64,000 bases of DNA, taken from Gnomoniopsis sp. IMI 355080 (taxonomy: Eukaryota > Ascomycota > Sordariomycetes > Diaporthales > Gnomoniaceae). Positions 46,668 to 60,059 of the stretch are shown here, one piece after another; position 1 is the stretch's first letter, and every line of letters starts with the position of its first letter. The DNA lies in the NCBI GenBank assembly GCA_027946555.1, contig JAPEVC010000110.1:1-64000 (forward strand). The letters are read 5' to 3'. The notes beneath the pieces are model-generated. The model was not told the origin of the DNA and did no database searches. It saw nothing but the letters and a program-made list of their open reading frames with translations. A program made the position numbers and the translations under genes.

Positions 46668-49600
46668 TTATTCTGCTGCAGTGGACGTCGCTTCCTCTTC
46701 GTCGTTCGTAACATGTGGGTGGACTGTACCTCGCTGGCTGCTCGCGTTCTGCTCTGGGCCTTCAACGGGGCCAGTCTCACTTGATTTGGTGGATATCTTT
46801 AGCTTGCAGGTCTTGAGCACGTACTCCATCTCGATCTCCAACCTCCTGGAAGGATCATCCTCTTTCCTCAGGCGTTGAGTCATCTCGCGCTTCGACTTTT
46901 TTATCTCGGCCACTCGCTGCAAGATATGTTAGCAAGGTCCTATGGCGAAGTCAGAAATGATTTGAGAGCTTAGGTTATACGCACCATGTCGATGCTATCC
47001 TCAGCCATCAGGCGTATGAAAAAGGTTGCCTTCTTCTGGACCTTGCGTTTGACACGCGCAAACCCCTGTTCCTCGCCGTCGTCATTCCACCATGGATCGA
47101 CCAGAATGACACGATTGGCGTAGTACATATCAAGACCCTGGCTGGCGCATTTGAAGCCCATGATAATAACCTTGATGTTCTTATTAGCTTCGAACGTTTC
47201 AAGACTCTTGTTCCGCTCCAAATCAGACATATCTCCGAAGTAATAGAGAAATTCGATGCCCTTGTCCTGAAGACATCGTCCCAGAATCTTGCCCATCATC
47301 ACCCATTGCGTGAATATGATGATCTTATCGTCCGGTCCATCATCTTGCCAACAGTCAATGATATCGAGAACTGCTCGGGTCTTGCTGCTCTGTACAAGCG
47401 GCACCTTGGGATGAGACCTATCGCTTTCAGCCAACCAGAAAGATGACATTCCCCTGGGCTGATACCCATTGAAGTCGTCGCCGCGCTTTCTTGTTCGTTT
47501 CTCAATCCTGCGTGTTATTTTGTCAGTGCCTCCCATGGACGAACCGGCTGCTCTTATGAACTCAGCCCGAGCTGCAGCGAATTCTGTCTGGTCAACCTCT
47601 TCATAAGCACCAACGGGTTTTCGGCAGGAATTGCAAGACTCCGGCAGGTCGGGATTCTTTATCCGGGACAAATCAATCATGTCCTGAAAATGTTCGAGGC
47701 AAAACGCGTGACCGCACTGGAAGTGTCAGCGGATAGATTTTGATGCCAAATAAATGACGACATACCTGAGTCAAGATTGCTTTGATAGGTATACTCTCTC
47801 CCGGGCACATGTGGCATTTACGCTCTGCAGCCTTTTCTCCAAGTACAAACCCAATGTGGGCGTGCATGCCGATCTCCTCGTGTCCATCGTGTGAAGTGGA
47901 GGATGAAACCAGGGACTGAGAGTCCATTGATGGCGAACGGCCATAGCCACTAGGCTCAACTTTGGCGAAGACTCCTTCAGCCTGGTCGAGGAGAGTCCTC
48001 GCAGAGCCTTCAAATCGTTTCATTAGTTCACGAATCTCCATGATCTGGGTCGCCGAGAAGTCCTTATTTCGCATGATCGTCTCCAAGAGGAACGGATGGG
48101 CGGTAAGCTTGTGAAAATGAAGAATCTTGGCTTCTACGCCCTTCGATGTGCGGACGACATCTTCCTTAAGGGCCTTGAGGCTCTGCTCGTCCAGGATCAT
48201 TTGCTGCTTTCTTATCTTTGCAGCTAGTGCTCTTTGCTCTCGCTCTACTGGGGCCACCATGGCATCGTATATTGCTCGCTCTTCGGTGGACATGGTGACA
48301 GTACGCTCCTCAGAAACGCTATTGGGAACGTCGTAGAATATTGGAATACCGGCAATCCTCGTTTGGTGATTCCTGTGAAGTTGAAACTTTTCAAGACCTA
48401 TTTCCAAATTGATGCGGTCGGTCCCAGACTTTGGCTTCGGCCAGTACTTACGAAAAGCACCCAAAGTCTCAGTATTTTTCAGCCCGAAGATTTTCAGATA
48501 CGAGAAGTACTCATCGAGATTGTTCGGTGCTGGAGTGGCAGAGATGAGCCATTGGATTCTGGATTTGAGTTGGAACACAGCTTTGGCTGTGGCACTGGTG
48601 TGATTCTTGATGAACTGGCATTCATCGAGGATGAGACGATGAAAGGTGGAAGTGAAGAGGAGCTGCTCTTCGTCGGCGTCGTCGGAATCCTCATCGTCTT
48701 CCTCAGCAGAGTCATCATTCGCCTTGACTTTTCGCTTAGAAGACGCCCCTCCTAACCTTCCCCACGCACGCTGCACCTCACTATAAGTCATGATGATAAC
48801 CTTGTTTCCATCCAACGACGCATTGAGACCGCTCTTCCGGGAATAAATGGATGCAGACAGGCTGCGCTTACTGCAGTGCTTTTTAACTTGATTGAGCCAC
48901 TGCTTCGCCATCTGGGCACTCTGTACCAAGAGAAGGTTTGCCTTGACCTTGTAGCTCTTCGGCGCAGGTTTAGCTATCATAACGGCAAGCAAGGTAATAG
49001 TCTTCCCACAACCCATCTCATCGGCCAAAATGCCACCCTTGGGGTTGTCGGGGGTGCGTTTGCTGCGTTCTCGGCGCAATGCCCAACCAGCTCCGTCGAA
49101 TTGGTAGTTGTAGAGGGGGGTCTTCATTCCTTGGACCAACCAGCACCCGTCCTTCGCCGCAACGGAATGTTCGCCGAAGGTTTCCAAGGCATTTTCCATG
49201 TTCTCAACCTCTGATGTCAACCGCTTTGGTTCCAGTCCCTCTTTAGCTCCCTGCGCCCTGAAATCAATGATTTGTTGATTACAGGTGATTTCAGAGGTCG
49301 AGCAACGGCTCTGGCGAGTCCGAGTGAGCCGGGATTTCTTGATCGGACCCATACGTGTCTCGGTGCTCTTTCTCTTGGGAGCATTAGATTTGGACGAAGA
49401 CGTAGACTGACCAAGAATTTCGGAGTACTTCTTCTTTAGTGGATCTGACGCCGGTATTTGTTTGAGAACATCCTCTAGTTGCCTGCGAGAATAGATCAAA
49501 TTTTCTTTCTCGCGTCCCTTGAGCGTCGCGCCCTCCCCCTTCAATCGCAAATTCGAATAGATGGCCTCCCACGAGGACCAATTCTCATGCAGTTCTTCAA

Positions 49601-49928
49601 TATCAGCTGGGATTACTTCTTCTTTCGTTGCTTTCTTCTTTCGAGATGCTGAAATGTTGTCATCGCTGTCCTCTGCTGCATCCATCTGAGTTGGAACATA
49701 GTCGCTACTAGCGTCGTCGATGTCCGAAGTAGAGTCTTCAGCATGTGTGTCGTCACCATCTACCACTTCTGCGGAAGCGTGAATGCCACTTGATTCATCC
49801 TCTGGAGTTTGAGAAACGAAGATGCAGTCTGCGCCGCTGCGTGAATGTGTTTCAGTTTGGTTGTTGGACAAAGGCACGAGAACCTCCTCGGCGGGTGTAG
49901 GTGGCCCTGTGACTCGTTGTTGATCCAT
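46668..49928 (-). CDS. SNF2-family DNA-dependent ATPase with an embedded RING finger
   Basis: Three exons, 49928-47766, 47716-46985 and 46916-46668, with introns of 49 and 68 bases, give 1047 aa. The N-terminal 280 residues are disordered with acidic and Ser/Thr stretches. The ATPase domain has motif I DEMGCGKT (about 303-310), motif II DECQ (about 435) and SATP (about 463). Between the two lobes sits a RING-like finger: C705/C708, then C722-G-H724-x2-C727-x2-H730 and C749/C752. Lobe 2 has IIIFTQWV, MGFKCASQGLDM and VDPWWNDDGEEQ. The C-terminus is a charged helix. Helicase plus RING is the Rad5/Rad16/HLTF layout, so a role in chromatin or DNA damage tolerance with ubiquitin ligation is plausible. 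Motif VI (ARVKRKVQ) departs from the usual R-x-H-R-x-G-Q. The frame is open above the start but without ATG. Confidence 0.82.
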
Positions 49929-52900
49929 CACGGCAAGGTCTGAATCATGGAGACTGGGAATTGTGTGGTCAGCATTGGTCGCTGGAAAGTACGTCAAGTG
50001 ATAGACAGAAGGAGCTGATGGACCTGAAGAAAGCGAGCAGTAGAGGCGTCCAGGATGGGAAATGGATGAGAGTGAAAGGGTGTGGAGTCAAGGAAGGAGC
50101 CTGGCGGTCGGGTCGACGCCAACGTAGGTCTGGGGTTTTGAAATGGCACACCTCAACCGCCGCGCGAGTGACGTAGTAAGAGAGCTGAGAGGGTTGAATG
50201 GAAGGACAAATGGGCAGAAAGTGAAAATGATTGAGTTCAAGGATGGCAGTAGCAGTGTGGTGAAGCAGATGAAGTGTACTATATGCTGGGGCTTTTCAAA
50301 TAACCTTGTTGAAGGCAGTATGCGAGACATACGTGATGTGTGATAGGTGATGGTTTGCGTCGTACTGTCGTAGGTTATTACTGTTTCCCCTTTGCCTGAA
50401 CTATAAGGCGAGGTGTTTGTTGTTTGACGTCTGAAGTGAGAGGCGTGGTTGTTGCAGAAGGGTGGTCGTGCCGACAGCGCTGGTGACTTACGAACAGGTG
50501 AGTAGGACGGAGAAAATGTCAGGTCGAGCCCTGAAGTTATTCGAGTAGTCTCTAAAGACAAAGGTAGAGTCGACCCTTTGAATGGACGCCAAGTTGTCTG
50601 CGCTGAAGAGCTCAAAGAGAGGCTATTACCCTCAACAGCAATAGTGCCAGTTTTGAATTGCATGTGCATAGGACTCAGTAGAAAATAGAAAGGCCGAGGA
50701 CGTCGCAAAAGATAGAGAAGAAGGGGTTCACGGCTTTTGAGAGTCAGGGAGCTTGCCTACTTGATCGATGAGAAGCCTGTTGGCAGAAGGATTGAAAATA
50801 GAAGGGGCAAGGAGAACGTGGCTGAGGTTATGTTGAAGGGTTGTGACGGAGCAGAGAGGATGCGTTTCGCAAACACCAGAGGTTGTTGGTCTGACGAGGT
50901 GCTTGATTACCACAGACCAGTCGAGGCCAGGAAGGCAGTGTGAGGTTACTCTCGCCAAGGTAATTGACTGTGGAAGTGGAAAGAGGACCGCGAAACTTCA
51001 AGTATCTGGGGCTCCCGATGGATGACGGTATGTCGAGATATTCCACGGAAGGAACCAGCGAGCACACGACTACATTCCATTTCTGGCGAGACAAATGGCG
51101 GACGAATGAGCCACGGTGGCTTCGATGGCAGACAGATGCTTATACCTGGACAGGTTCCCTTGCTGGCATACGAGCTGGATCAGCTCAACAGACAGGTAGC
51201 CCTCAGCATCTGCTTGTCCTGTTAAGCGCCGGTGGTGCACATTGATTTGATTCACCAACTTGTATTCCGCAAGCCTGTGGCAGGACCACGTTTGTAAGCA
51301 TGCCACTAAGATTTGATGAGCATCTCAACTTCAGGGGCAGAGACCTCCCAAATCAGGATCATGAGAAACAGTCCAATATTTGACCTGCGACTGGACATCC
51401 CAAAAGGACTCCGTGGAGAGAAAACGAGAACAATGAATTATTGAATTTGGTAGGGAACTAGCCACGGTCCTGCCCACCAGCAAATATCCACCACCACCAA
51501 CCTGCTGGGAGATCCATCTTCAATTAGGATCGTAGCTGCATCTGAGAATGCCTTGACTCTTTTTTAGAGGACCGGGAGGCAGCCGACTCCACCGATATGA
51601 CGGCTAAGGAAATGTACAGGCCTGGGAGCAAATTATTGGATCTAATTCAACTGCCCTCTTTATGTTCAAAGCCAGCGCGTCCTGGGCCAGATGGTTTCTT
51701 TGGCCCAGCCGAGCTGATAATAACCTACGAACGGTAAGACAGACAGACTGAACAATATCACTCAGGAGAATCATCGGATACGCCATCAAGCACGACACTT
51801 GTCCATGTGTATGCAATGAGCAGTCTGTGGAGGGAGGGCGGAAAGTATTAAGGTGATAGACGTCTACAAAGGCAGTCTCATTATCAACGTCATATGCGTC
51901 GCGGGAGCCCTACCAACAGTGCCTGTGACGATATTTTGGCGAATATTCTCGAACACGGAGGAGGAGATCTCACGTCATTATCCATCTCACTTGTACCATG
52001 GCACATATAGAGCATATTGCGGCACTGGCCGTCGCTGTTCGTCGGTACATCAAGAGTAGTAGAAGATTACGTGTAGTCCCCGGATAGGTACAAGAGACCT
52101 TGAGATGATCATAGGATGGCCGCCAAGCAGATGTGCCAACGGTCCGGGCTGATCCTCAGGGGTCCCCAGAGTATAAGTTGGCCCGAGGACGCTCTGACGA
52201 AATGGAGATGGCAGTGGGGGAAGCCAGGAGGGTTTGGTTTGGTGGTGTCGTTTCATGTTTGGGGGTTAGCCCAGGAAGAAGCTTTCCGAGACGGGATGGA
52301 ACAGCGGACTTGGGCCGAAAACGACTTCCGACTCCATTTCAATGTGTCCTGGTCGAGGCTTCTTTTCATCCTGTTCTCTCTTGTCAACTTACCAAAAAGG
52401 ATCTCGACGACAAGACAGGAACTGGCCTTGGTTGAGACCACAGTGAAGTGGGGCTGACTGGACTTTGCTGGACAAGGACGGCATTCTTCCAAGCTTCTGC
52501 GGCATTGACACCGACATTGACGAGGCAAATCGGAAGTGCTCCGCCACAAATCGGACAAGCCGCTTGTCCTCTTTGAGATCAGCCACAGCATTCACAAGGG
52601 GGGGTTCCGACTACAACCCATCATCATCGGTCGACGAAGACACTGAGTGAGTGACACAGGGAAGCCGCACATCATCACACACAGGCATACCACCTATTAT
52701 TTGCCTCATTGCATTCCATTGGCGAAGCGGCTACACTCCCCCCCTCTGGACACTCAACAGTGAACATTCGACTTTCGATAAGTCGGCTGTGCTTCGCGAA
52801 ACACCAGGTGGATCGGGAGGTTGGTCCCACACCAAGTACAGGCGGGTGCAGGTGGCTGTGCTACTGTTTGCTACCCTCTTGTCACGATCACGGATATCGG

Positions 52901-53214
52901 CATCCAGCAGCAGTGCCCGAGGACCAACGACGAGGCAAGGCTGGAGACAAACTTGACATTTCTCATTCCCAACTGGGGAAGACGAAGACGAGGGGATTTT
53001 CATTTACGCTTCCAGGACGGCGACATCACCTCATCATCTTCTGATCGTGAGGCTTTGAAGGTGGATTCCCAGGTGTAAAGAAATCAAGATATCAAGCGCC
53101 TTTCGATGTTGAATTGAATGGCCAGTCGGCCTTCAAGGCGTCCATTCCCTTCTGAACGACAGCAACACCTCGACCGACTTTTCCTCAGAAAGAACTTGAC
53201 CTCTTGTCTTCGCC
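49929..53214. other. 3.3 kb divergent intergenic region
   Basis: Holds the promoters of the SNF2 (-) and ankyrin (+) genes. A 206-codon open stretch on the minus strand (50088-50708) is C/T-rich on that strand and has no ATG at its start; pyrimidine-rich leader DNA lacks stop codons by chance. No gene supported. Confidence 0.5.
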
Positions 53215-56200
53215 ATGGTTCTTTCCCCCATCAGCACCGAGGAGCGGACATGGCGCCTCCGCCGATTCGCTCAGGAATATGGCATTGAAGAGCCCCCTGA
53301 AGCCTCGCCTTTGCCTAGACCCTCCTCCACACCTTCATCGCTCACACCTACCTTCAAAAACCCAGATGACGAATTTCATGCAGATGAGTTGCTGAAACGC
53401 CGGCGCATGCTCAACGCTGGAGGCGAGAGTCCCTCTACTGGTGGAGGTGGCATGATGAAGAAGAGGTCCTTCTCAATATCACGCAAGGACAGCTTCTCCA
53501 GCAAGGATATTTTCGACGCTCTAGACGCCCACGTTTCGAACCACGGCTCCCCAGGCATCGCCGAAGCCCTTGTCCACAAGCTGCGGCTGGCAGGGGGCGA
53601 CTTGAACCGCCCAAATGCCAAGTCCAAAACTCCCTTTCAGCTCAGGCGCAAGAGCATGAATGATCTCGCTCAAGTCCAAAGCCGCATCTTACTAAGCGCT
53701 GTGGAGAGTGGCCAGGAAGAAATGGTCACAGTTCTCGTCCCTCACGCCGATCCCGTTACCATTGACTCGGCGCTTCCCCGGGCCCTTGAGCTGGGAGATG
53801 TCAGAATCACCGAGATCCTCTTGTCTCACGGAGCAAATCTGTCTTCGGGAGAAGGTGGGAAGTTCTCATTCAGCCAGCTGTGCGCTAATGGCGAACGCGC
53901 TGAGCTCGTGGGCCTACTTCTCCAGTCTCCCGGAAGACCACCTCCAGAATGGATCTCAGGCGGCATGGTCATCGCTGCGAAGAAGGGAGACATAGACACC
54001 GTCGTGAGGCTTAGCAGATCGGTCGCTGACGGTAATTACAACGGCGCTGCGGCCCTCAAGACTTCCATAACCATGTGCCGTGTGGATATCGCCCTCGCAA
54101 TTCTTACTGGCAACACCCCTCCCGCCAAAAACTTCATCAACGAAGCCTTCAAGATGGTATTTGAACATCCTAGTATCATGCCGACAGAGAAGAAGAGCTT
54201 TGCAGATATCTTACTTTTGGCTGGAGCGGAAGGAGACGTCGTATCCAATGCGCTGGTCCAGGCTTGCGAGACCGAGTTCTATGAGATGATCGACCTTCTA
54301 ATTTCTGCTGGGGCTTCTATCGAGTATGATCAAGCCCTGGTCGTCAGAAATGCCATTCGAAGGGAAAATACGAGCATGGTCGAGTTGCTCTTGAGCAATG
54401 GAGCCGTCCTCAACCCACTACTCGCAGGCGACCTAATGAATGCAATACCAAAACGGACAACCCCAGAGAATAGACGCCATCTCCTCAAGATTCTTCTCAA
54501 GAAGGGCGCAAAAGGCTCGCCATTGAGCGATGCCTTGATTGATGCGGTGGAAACCCAAGACTTTGAGTGTGTTAAACTCCTCCTAACACAGAATTTCGCC
54601 GGGACTGGTAGACTCCAACCCAAAGCGAGCACCAATCTTAAAGCAGGACCCCGAGCGATGGTTTTTGATCGCCACGAGGTGGCAGACGTCAATTATAAAG
54701 GCGGTTTGGCGCTATCAATCGCTGTCAAAACGGGCAATGCTGCGATCGTGGAGGTCCTTCTGTCAGCGAAACCAAGTCAAGAGACTCTCATCGAAGTATT
54801 TCCCAGCATCCACGGCCTTGATGCGGCGCCAAGATTGAAGTTGACAGAAACGTTCATCAACGCTGGAGTTTCAGGCCCTTGTGTTCACGTCGCCTTACAA
54901 AAGGCGATTGATGAGCATCCGCCGAGAAGAGATGAGCGGCTGATCAAAATACTACTTCATAATGACGTTACCGAGAGCTCAAAGGATTGCGCTCCGGTCT
55001 TGTCAGCCATCGAGCATCGAGATGCGGATCTGCTCGAAGTGCTTTTGAAGAAGACTCAACTTGAGCCGCGATATGCCACCATCGCACTTAAGAATGCGAT
55101 GAATGTGGATCAACAGGATCCGAAAAGGACGCGGATGGTGACCTTGCTGCTCCTCGCCGGGGTAGACGGGGCCGAGAAAATTGTCGGCGAGTCCATGGAG
55201 AGAGCTTTGCAGGAACGACCCACAGATCTGAAATTACTGAATGCTCTGTTGAAACTGGGAAAGGCAGACGTGAACATATCCATGGGCGACCCATTGGTAT
55301 TGGGTAAGTACAAGATCCTCTTTCTGCGTCTTGGCAACGATATACTAAGAAGGGACCCATAGCTGTTCGCAATGATGACCCAAACGTCCTTGAGCTGATG
55401 TTGCAGCTTGGCAAGCCGACAGCTGAGACGATGGACATGGCCGTACAAGCCATGTCAAATGTTCCCTCGACAAAACAGAAAGCAGTCAAACTAGATTCGA
55501 TCATCAGGCGTACAAAGCACAAGGAGACTTTGAACGGTCTTCTCGTATCCGAGGTCCAAGCGATTCTGCAATGCCCGCCCGAGACGCAGACACTGGTCGT
55601 CTTGAAAGCTCTATTGGCTGCAGGCGTGGACGTCAACGCCCACAAAGCTGCCGCTCTTTGCCACGCTGTCGCCGCAGCTAATGGCGTCCTTACTGACGTG
55701 CTTTTTGCCGCGAAGCCCAGTACAGCGTCCTTGCAGGAAGCCATGCGATTTGCTTTGAAGATCAAGGATCAGACAGAACGGCTCACCTTTACGGCAAAGC
55801 TTCTGGATGCGGGCGCGCCTGCTTCAGAGGCCAATGATGCTTTAGTGTATGCCATCGCTGCCTACCCCAATGATTTTGCGCTCATCAATACATTGGTCGT
55901 CAAGGCTGACACCAAGGACGGCGAAGCATTGTTGCAAGCGGTGAAGAAGGCCAACCCCGTCCTGGTGGAGCTCATTCTGTTGAAAGCCAAGAAACATCAC
56001 AAGGACAGACTGAATGAGTCTTTTACCCAGGCTACCAGGATACAGAACCAAGAACACCGAAAGTCAATATGCGAACTCCTCCTGAAGGCTGGTGCATCGG
56101 GTCATGTTGTGTCAGACGCTCTAATGACTGCTGCCGGAGCTGGCGATTTGACTTTTGGCTCAATGCTCTTGGACCATGGCGCCAGTGTAGACTACCAAGA

Positions 56201-58877
56201 AGGCCAGTCTGTGGTGGAAGCCTGTCGGGCTGGGTCTTCGGACATTCTCAAGATGCTGCTGTCGACCAAAGCAACAATTAAGAAGGAAACCCTGGAACAA
56301 GGGTTCCAGGCAGCCACAGAAGTGGGCGACCTGAAACACCGTGCAAGTATATTTCGGCTGCTGCTGGAGAAGGGGGTGTCGGGCCCCGCTGTTGATGCGC
56401 AACTCGTCTCCGCTGCTAGATTTGGTGACGACGCTATCGACCTGGTCGGGCTTCTTCTTCAGTTTGGCGCGGACACGGACTTCAATGGGGGCGAGGCGGT
56501 CTACAACGCCACCCGATGTGCCTTTTTGGGCATTCTTGGTATGATGCTCGGGGTGACGTCCCCAGTGGAGAGGCAGCAGAAACCGTCGCCAGAGACGCTC
56601 ATCCGGGCACTGAAGGCTAGCTCGAAGTTGAGCGGGCCTCCGAGGTATCAGGTTATGAAATGGCTCTTCGCCGCCGGCTTGCCAGCGTCTGATGACGTTC
56701 ATGTCGCCCTCAATCTGGCCGTGAATGAAGAGGAGCCCAGCATAGACCTGATCAAACTGCTTCTGGACAACGGAGCCTCACCGACAGCGCAAGATTGCAA
56801 AACGCTTGTCGATGCGGCTCGGATGCACGTACCTGTTCTCCAACTATTCCTGTCAGCAGATATTCCGGAGGATGACCTGACCAGGACGTTTCAGCAAACC
56901 TTCGTCCCTGCAGAAGCGGACAAATGGCTTTCTCTCTCAGGCTTCCAGGTAGCGCGACTTCTCGTAGAGAATGGGGCCCAAGGCGAGGGGCTTTCCGGGG
57001 CCCTGGCCGTCACACTCGACTACCTTGGTACCGAGAAGGATGACATTGCTCGCCAGTTTGTGGGCCTGTTGATTCAGCATAATGCGAATGTCGACCATGG
57101 ACAAGGCGAAGCGCTTGTCAAGGCGGCGAAGACTGCGGACAAAGCTTTGATTCAACAGATGCTTCAACAGCGACCAAATGCGGAGTCTCTGTCGATGGCT
57201 TTTCCATATGTGTTTGACCATGAAGTTTCCGAGGCGGAGGCTTTGGAGCTGGTTACGCTGTTCACGGACTATCGGGATGGCGAGACGCGACTAGATCCGA
57301 TGTTCCACCACCCGGAGTCGGAGCCAGTCATGTTCAAGGCCCTCTCCCGGTACCCTCGATCAACAAAGATCATCCAAGCTCTCCTTGATGCTGGTTACTA
57401 CCATGACCAGATGGGCACGGCACAAATCTTCGACGAGGTCGAGGAGGAAGAGCGGGTCAACCTCTTGATATGGTGTCTTCTACAACCTCAAAAGAGGGTG
57501 AGCAGTGCGATCATCACTCTGTTGATTGCAAAAGGCGCCAGGGTCAACTTCGAGACGTCGGTGTCCAAATCAACCCCACTGATGCTGGCGATCAAGGAGA
57601 GACGACATGATATTGTCAAGCAGCTCGTGCTGGCGGATGCCAATGTAGACGTTGCTGATATGACTGGCAACACACCTTTGACCCTCACGACACAGATTGG
57701 TGGCGATCTGGGCACCATGATGATGTCAAACATTCTGGCTGCGGAACCGTCCAAGGATGACGGGTCTCTTCACAATGCCGCGAGGGATCTGAATGTCCAG
57801 GCCATGCAAGTCTTGATGGATTTTGGGCACGAAATTGACTTTCCAAGTCCCCTTCATGGTGGTAGGACAGCTCTTGGTGAGTTGTGCTTACACGCTGCGG
57901 ACCAGGGGCCTCTGACAGCAGCTCAAATAAAGAATATGGAGAAGGCGATGACTTGCCTGATGAAAAACGGTACAGATCTGAGTCTGCTCTCCGATGGCAA
58001 ATCGGTTCTGCTCTTGGCCATGGAGTCTGCTGATCCGGTGCCGATTACAAGAGCGCTCCTCAAGGTTGGGATGTGGAAGCACATCAACCAGCGGTGGAAC
58101 CAGTATAGTGACGGCTCATACACGTACTCACCCACACAGTACGCCAAACGTGTTCTGCCGCACCACGATGTCGCCGAAGAACTACATGCCTTACTCAAGA
58201 CCAACCGTTGCCAAGACGTCTATTTCGCTAATGAAGGCCCGCAACCCGAGGGCGCCATTGGCCTTCCCGACGACATTGTCCGTGCTGAACGCGAACGCAA
58301 AGCCCTGCTGGAGCGCATCCAGCTCGAGACCGACGACCACTTCCGCACCCTTGCGCGCACAAAGGAAGTCGCCGATATCCAGAACCAGATTTATGCCCAA
58401 CGCGCCCAGCTAGAGGACGCCCGCTCGCGGCAGAAGCAGCACACGGAGCTCGAAGGGATGCACGAGAAGGCGCGCCTCGAAGAAGCGTTCTTCAATGAGG
58501 CTGTGCGGCGGCAGCGCGCCGAACGGGCCGCCGATCTCGACCACCAGTCGTCTCTTACGCAGGCCGAAGCGGAGCGCAAGCGTCTTGTCGCAGAGACAGA
58601 GATTGAGGCCGAGGAGAAGAAGCAGCAGCTATTGCTGACATACGAAGCGCGGCTTGGCGAGTCGAGAGTGGGCCAAGCGCAACAGATGAGTGCAGTGCGG
58701 CGGGCGGAGAGGGAGGATATCGATAGCTTTGAGAAGGAGCAGGCGAATAGGATTAAGGCGCGGATGATACAGGAGCGCAAGTTGGTGGATAGTAAAGAGA
58801 GGATGGCCTCACAACTGGCGGGGCTGGGAGTGCCACAGAGGCAGCAAATTGGGTATGTTAGTGGGGAGTTGGACTGA
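53215..58877 (+). CDS. Giant ankyrin-repeat protein with C-terminal coiled coil
   Basis: Two exons, 53215-55303 and 55363-58877, with a 59-base intron, give 1867 aa. After a Ser/Pro-rich N-terminal tail of about 100 residues, dozens of degenerate ankyrin-like units of 30-35 residues follow, with a recurring pattern of the type LLLSAGA...ALxxAVE/CxxG. A more canonical pair appears late (STPLMLAIKERRHDIVKQLV, NTPLTLTTQ). The last 200 residues, after about 1660, are a charged coiled coil rich in Arg, Glu, Gln and Ala. No NACHT, kinase, lipase or membrane segment was seen. Likely a scaffold; partners unknown. A relation to NLR-like STAND proteins is not supported, since no nucleotide-binding motif is visible. 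Confidence 0.8.
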
Positions 58878-60059
58878 GGTTGACAGGCCGATACCTATTT
58901 ACATCAAGGTATGGATTGCTACGGGGAAAAGCCAGAGGATTTGAACATCAAGCAACAGGAGTTTGGACGGTCTGAAATTGTGGGCGGACAGGACTTCCAA
59001 TAGATCAAAGAGTTTGGTAGGGGCAGGTCACATTTGCGGGAAAAAGAGGGGTTATATATCACGGTCTCATGTTTGACAGAGTGTGTGGTTCACAAAGGCC
59101 CAATTTACGCGATTATGGTGGGTCGGGTCTGGTGACTGTTTATATATAGCGTGTATTAATGATACTCACGATCAGTGCGCTCTTGGGAACTTTCCATCAC
59201 CAGCCGTGGCCCATTTGGCAGGTATGATCACAAGTAAGACTTTTTGAGCCTTGATTCCGATCACTTGGCGGTGTGGAAATGAGCTAATTGAGGACGAAAT
59301 AGAGGAGGGTGGGATATAATATTATTAAACAAGGAGGAAGAGATTGCTTTATGACTTAGGGCGTGAGACACATTACTAAGAACGTATGGCATTGAAGCAT
59401 ACCTAACTAGGTATCTAGGAGGTACCTAGGTCAATTCGGAAAGATCAACGGTTGCAGAAAGACGCCATCCTCACCTCATGTTCAAATTTTAGGGCTGAAA
59501 GCATGCAACCTAACCCACCCAAAGGACTCCTAGTTCAGATGAGAACCCTCCATGTTGGTAGGTTTCATGGGCATAAATAGACCGAGAACATTTGTGAAGC
59601 ATGTGACATATATAAATAAACAGCAGCCAGACAAGAAAGATGTCGTTGCTTTTTGTGGACCATTTTTTTCTATGTGAGACAGCCGTGAAATGTGGCAGCC
59701 GTTGAAGAACGGAGAGCCCCGGTGAAAGCCATGCTTATAGAACCCTGCTAGAACCCTGCCCCATGTCCCAGGGGTGGGGCAGCGGCATGCGACGAGGGGC
59801 TGGGTTACTCCTGCCAGGGAAAGTCGCAGCTCGTAATTTGGGAGAGACATGGAGGGGTCCTGTTTTGATTTCTGTGGCTGCCTTTTCTTTTGGTTCTTGT
59901 ACACTTTACCCGATTGTCCTCTTTTCCACGGAGTCGCGCTCTGATTTCATCTCAAATCTACTTCCTCACTGCTATTCCTGAGGTTCTAAACCAACCTCAC
60001 CCTTTGTCTGTTCGTCTCCAATATCTTCATCTTGATCGTTCAAAGGGTACAATTACGTC
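58878..60059. other. Intergenic region upstream of the epimerase gene
   Basis: Holds the ankyrin gene 3' end and the epimerase promoter. A TACCTAGGT near-copy (59423-59431) belongs to a cluster of CTAGG-type repeats at 59404-59430. A minus-strand frame near 59530-59904 has no supporting feature. Confidence 0.4.

Noticed and set aside
50088..50708. Minus-strand open frame of 206 codons upstream of the SNF2 gene
   Set aside because: It has no ATG at its start and lies in C/T-rich leader DNA, where stop codons are rare by composition.
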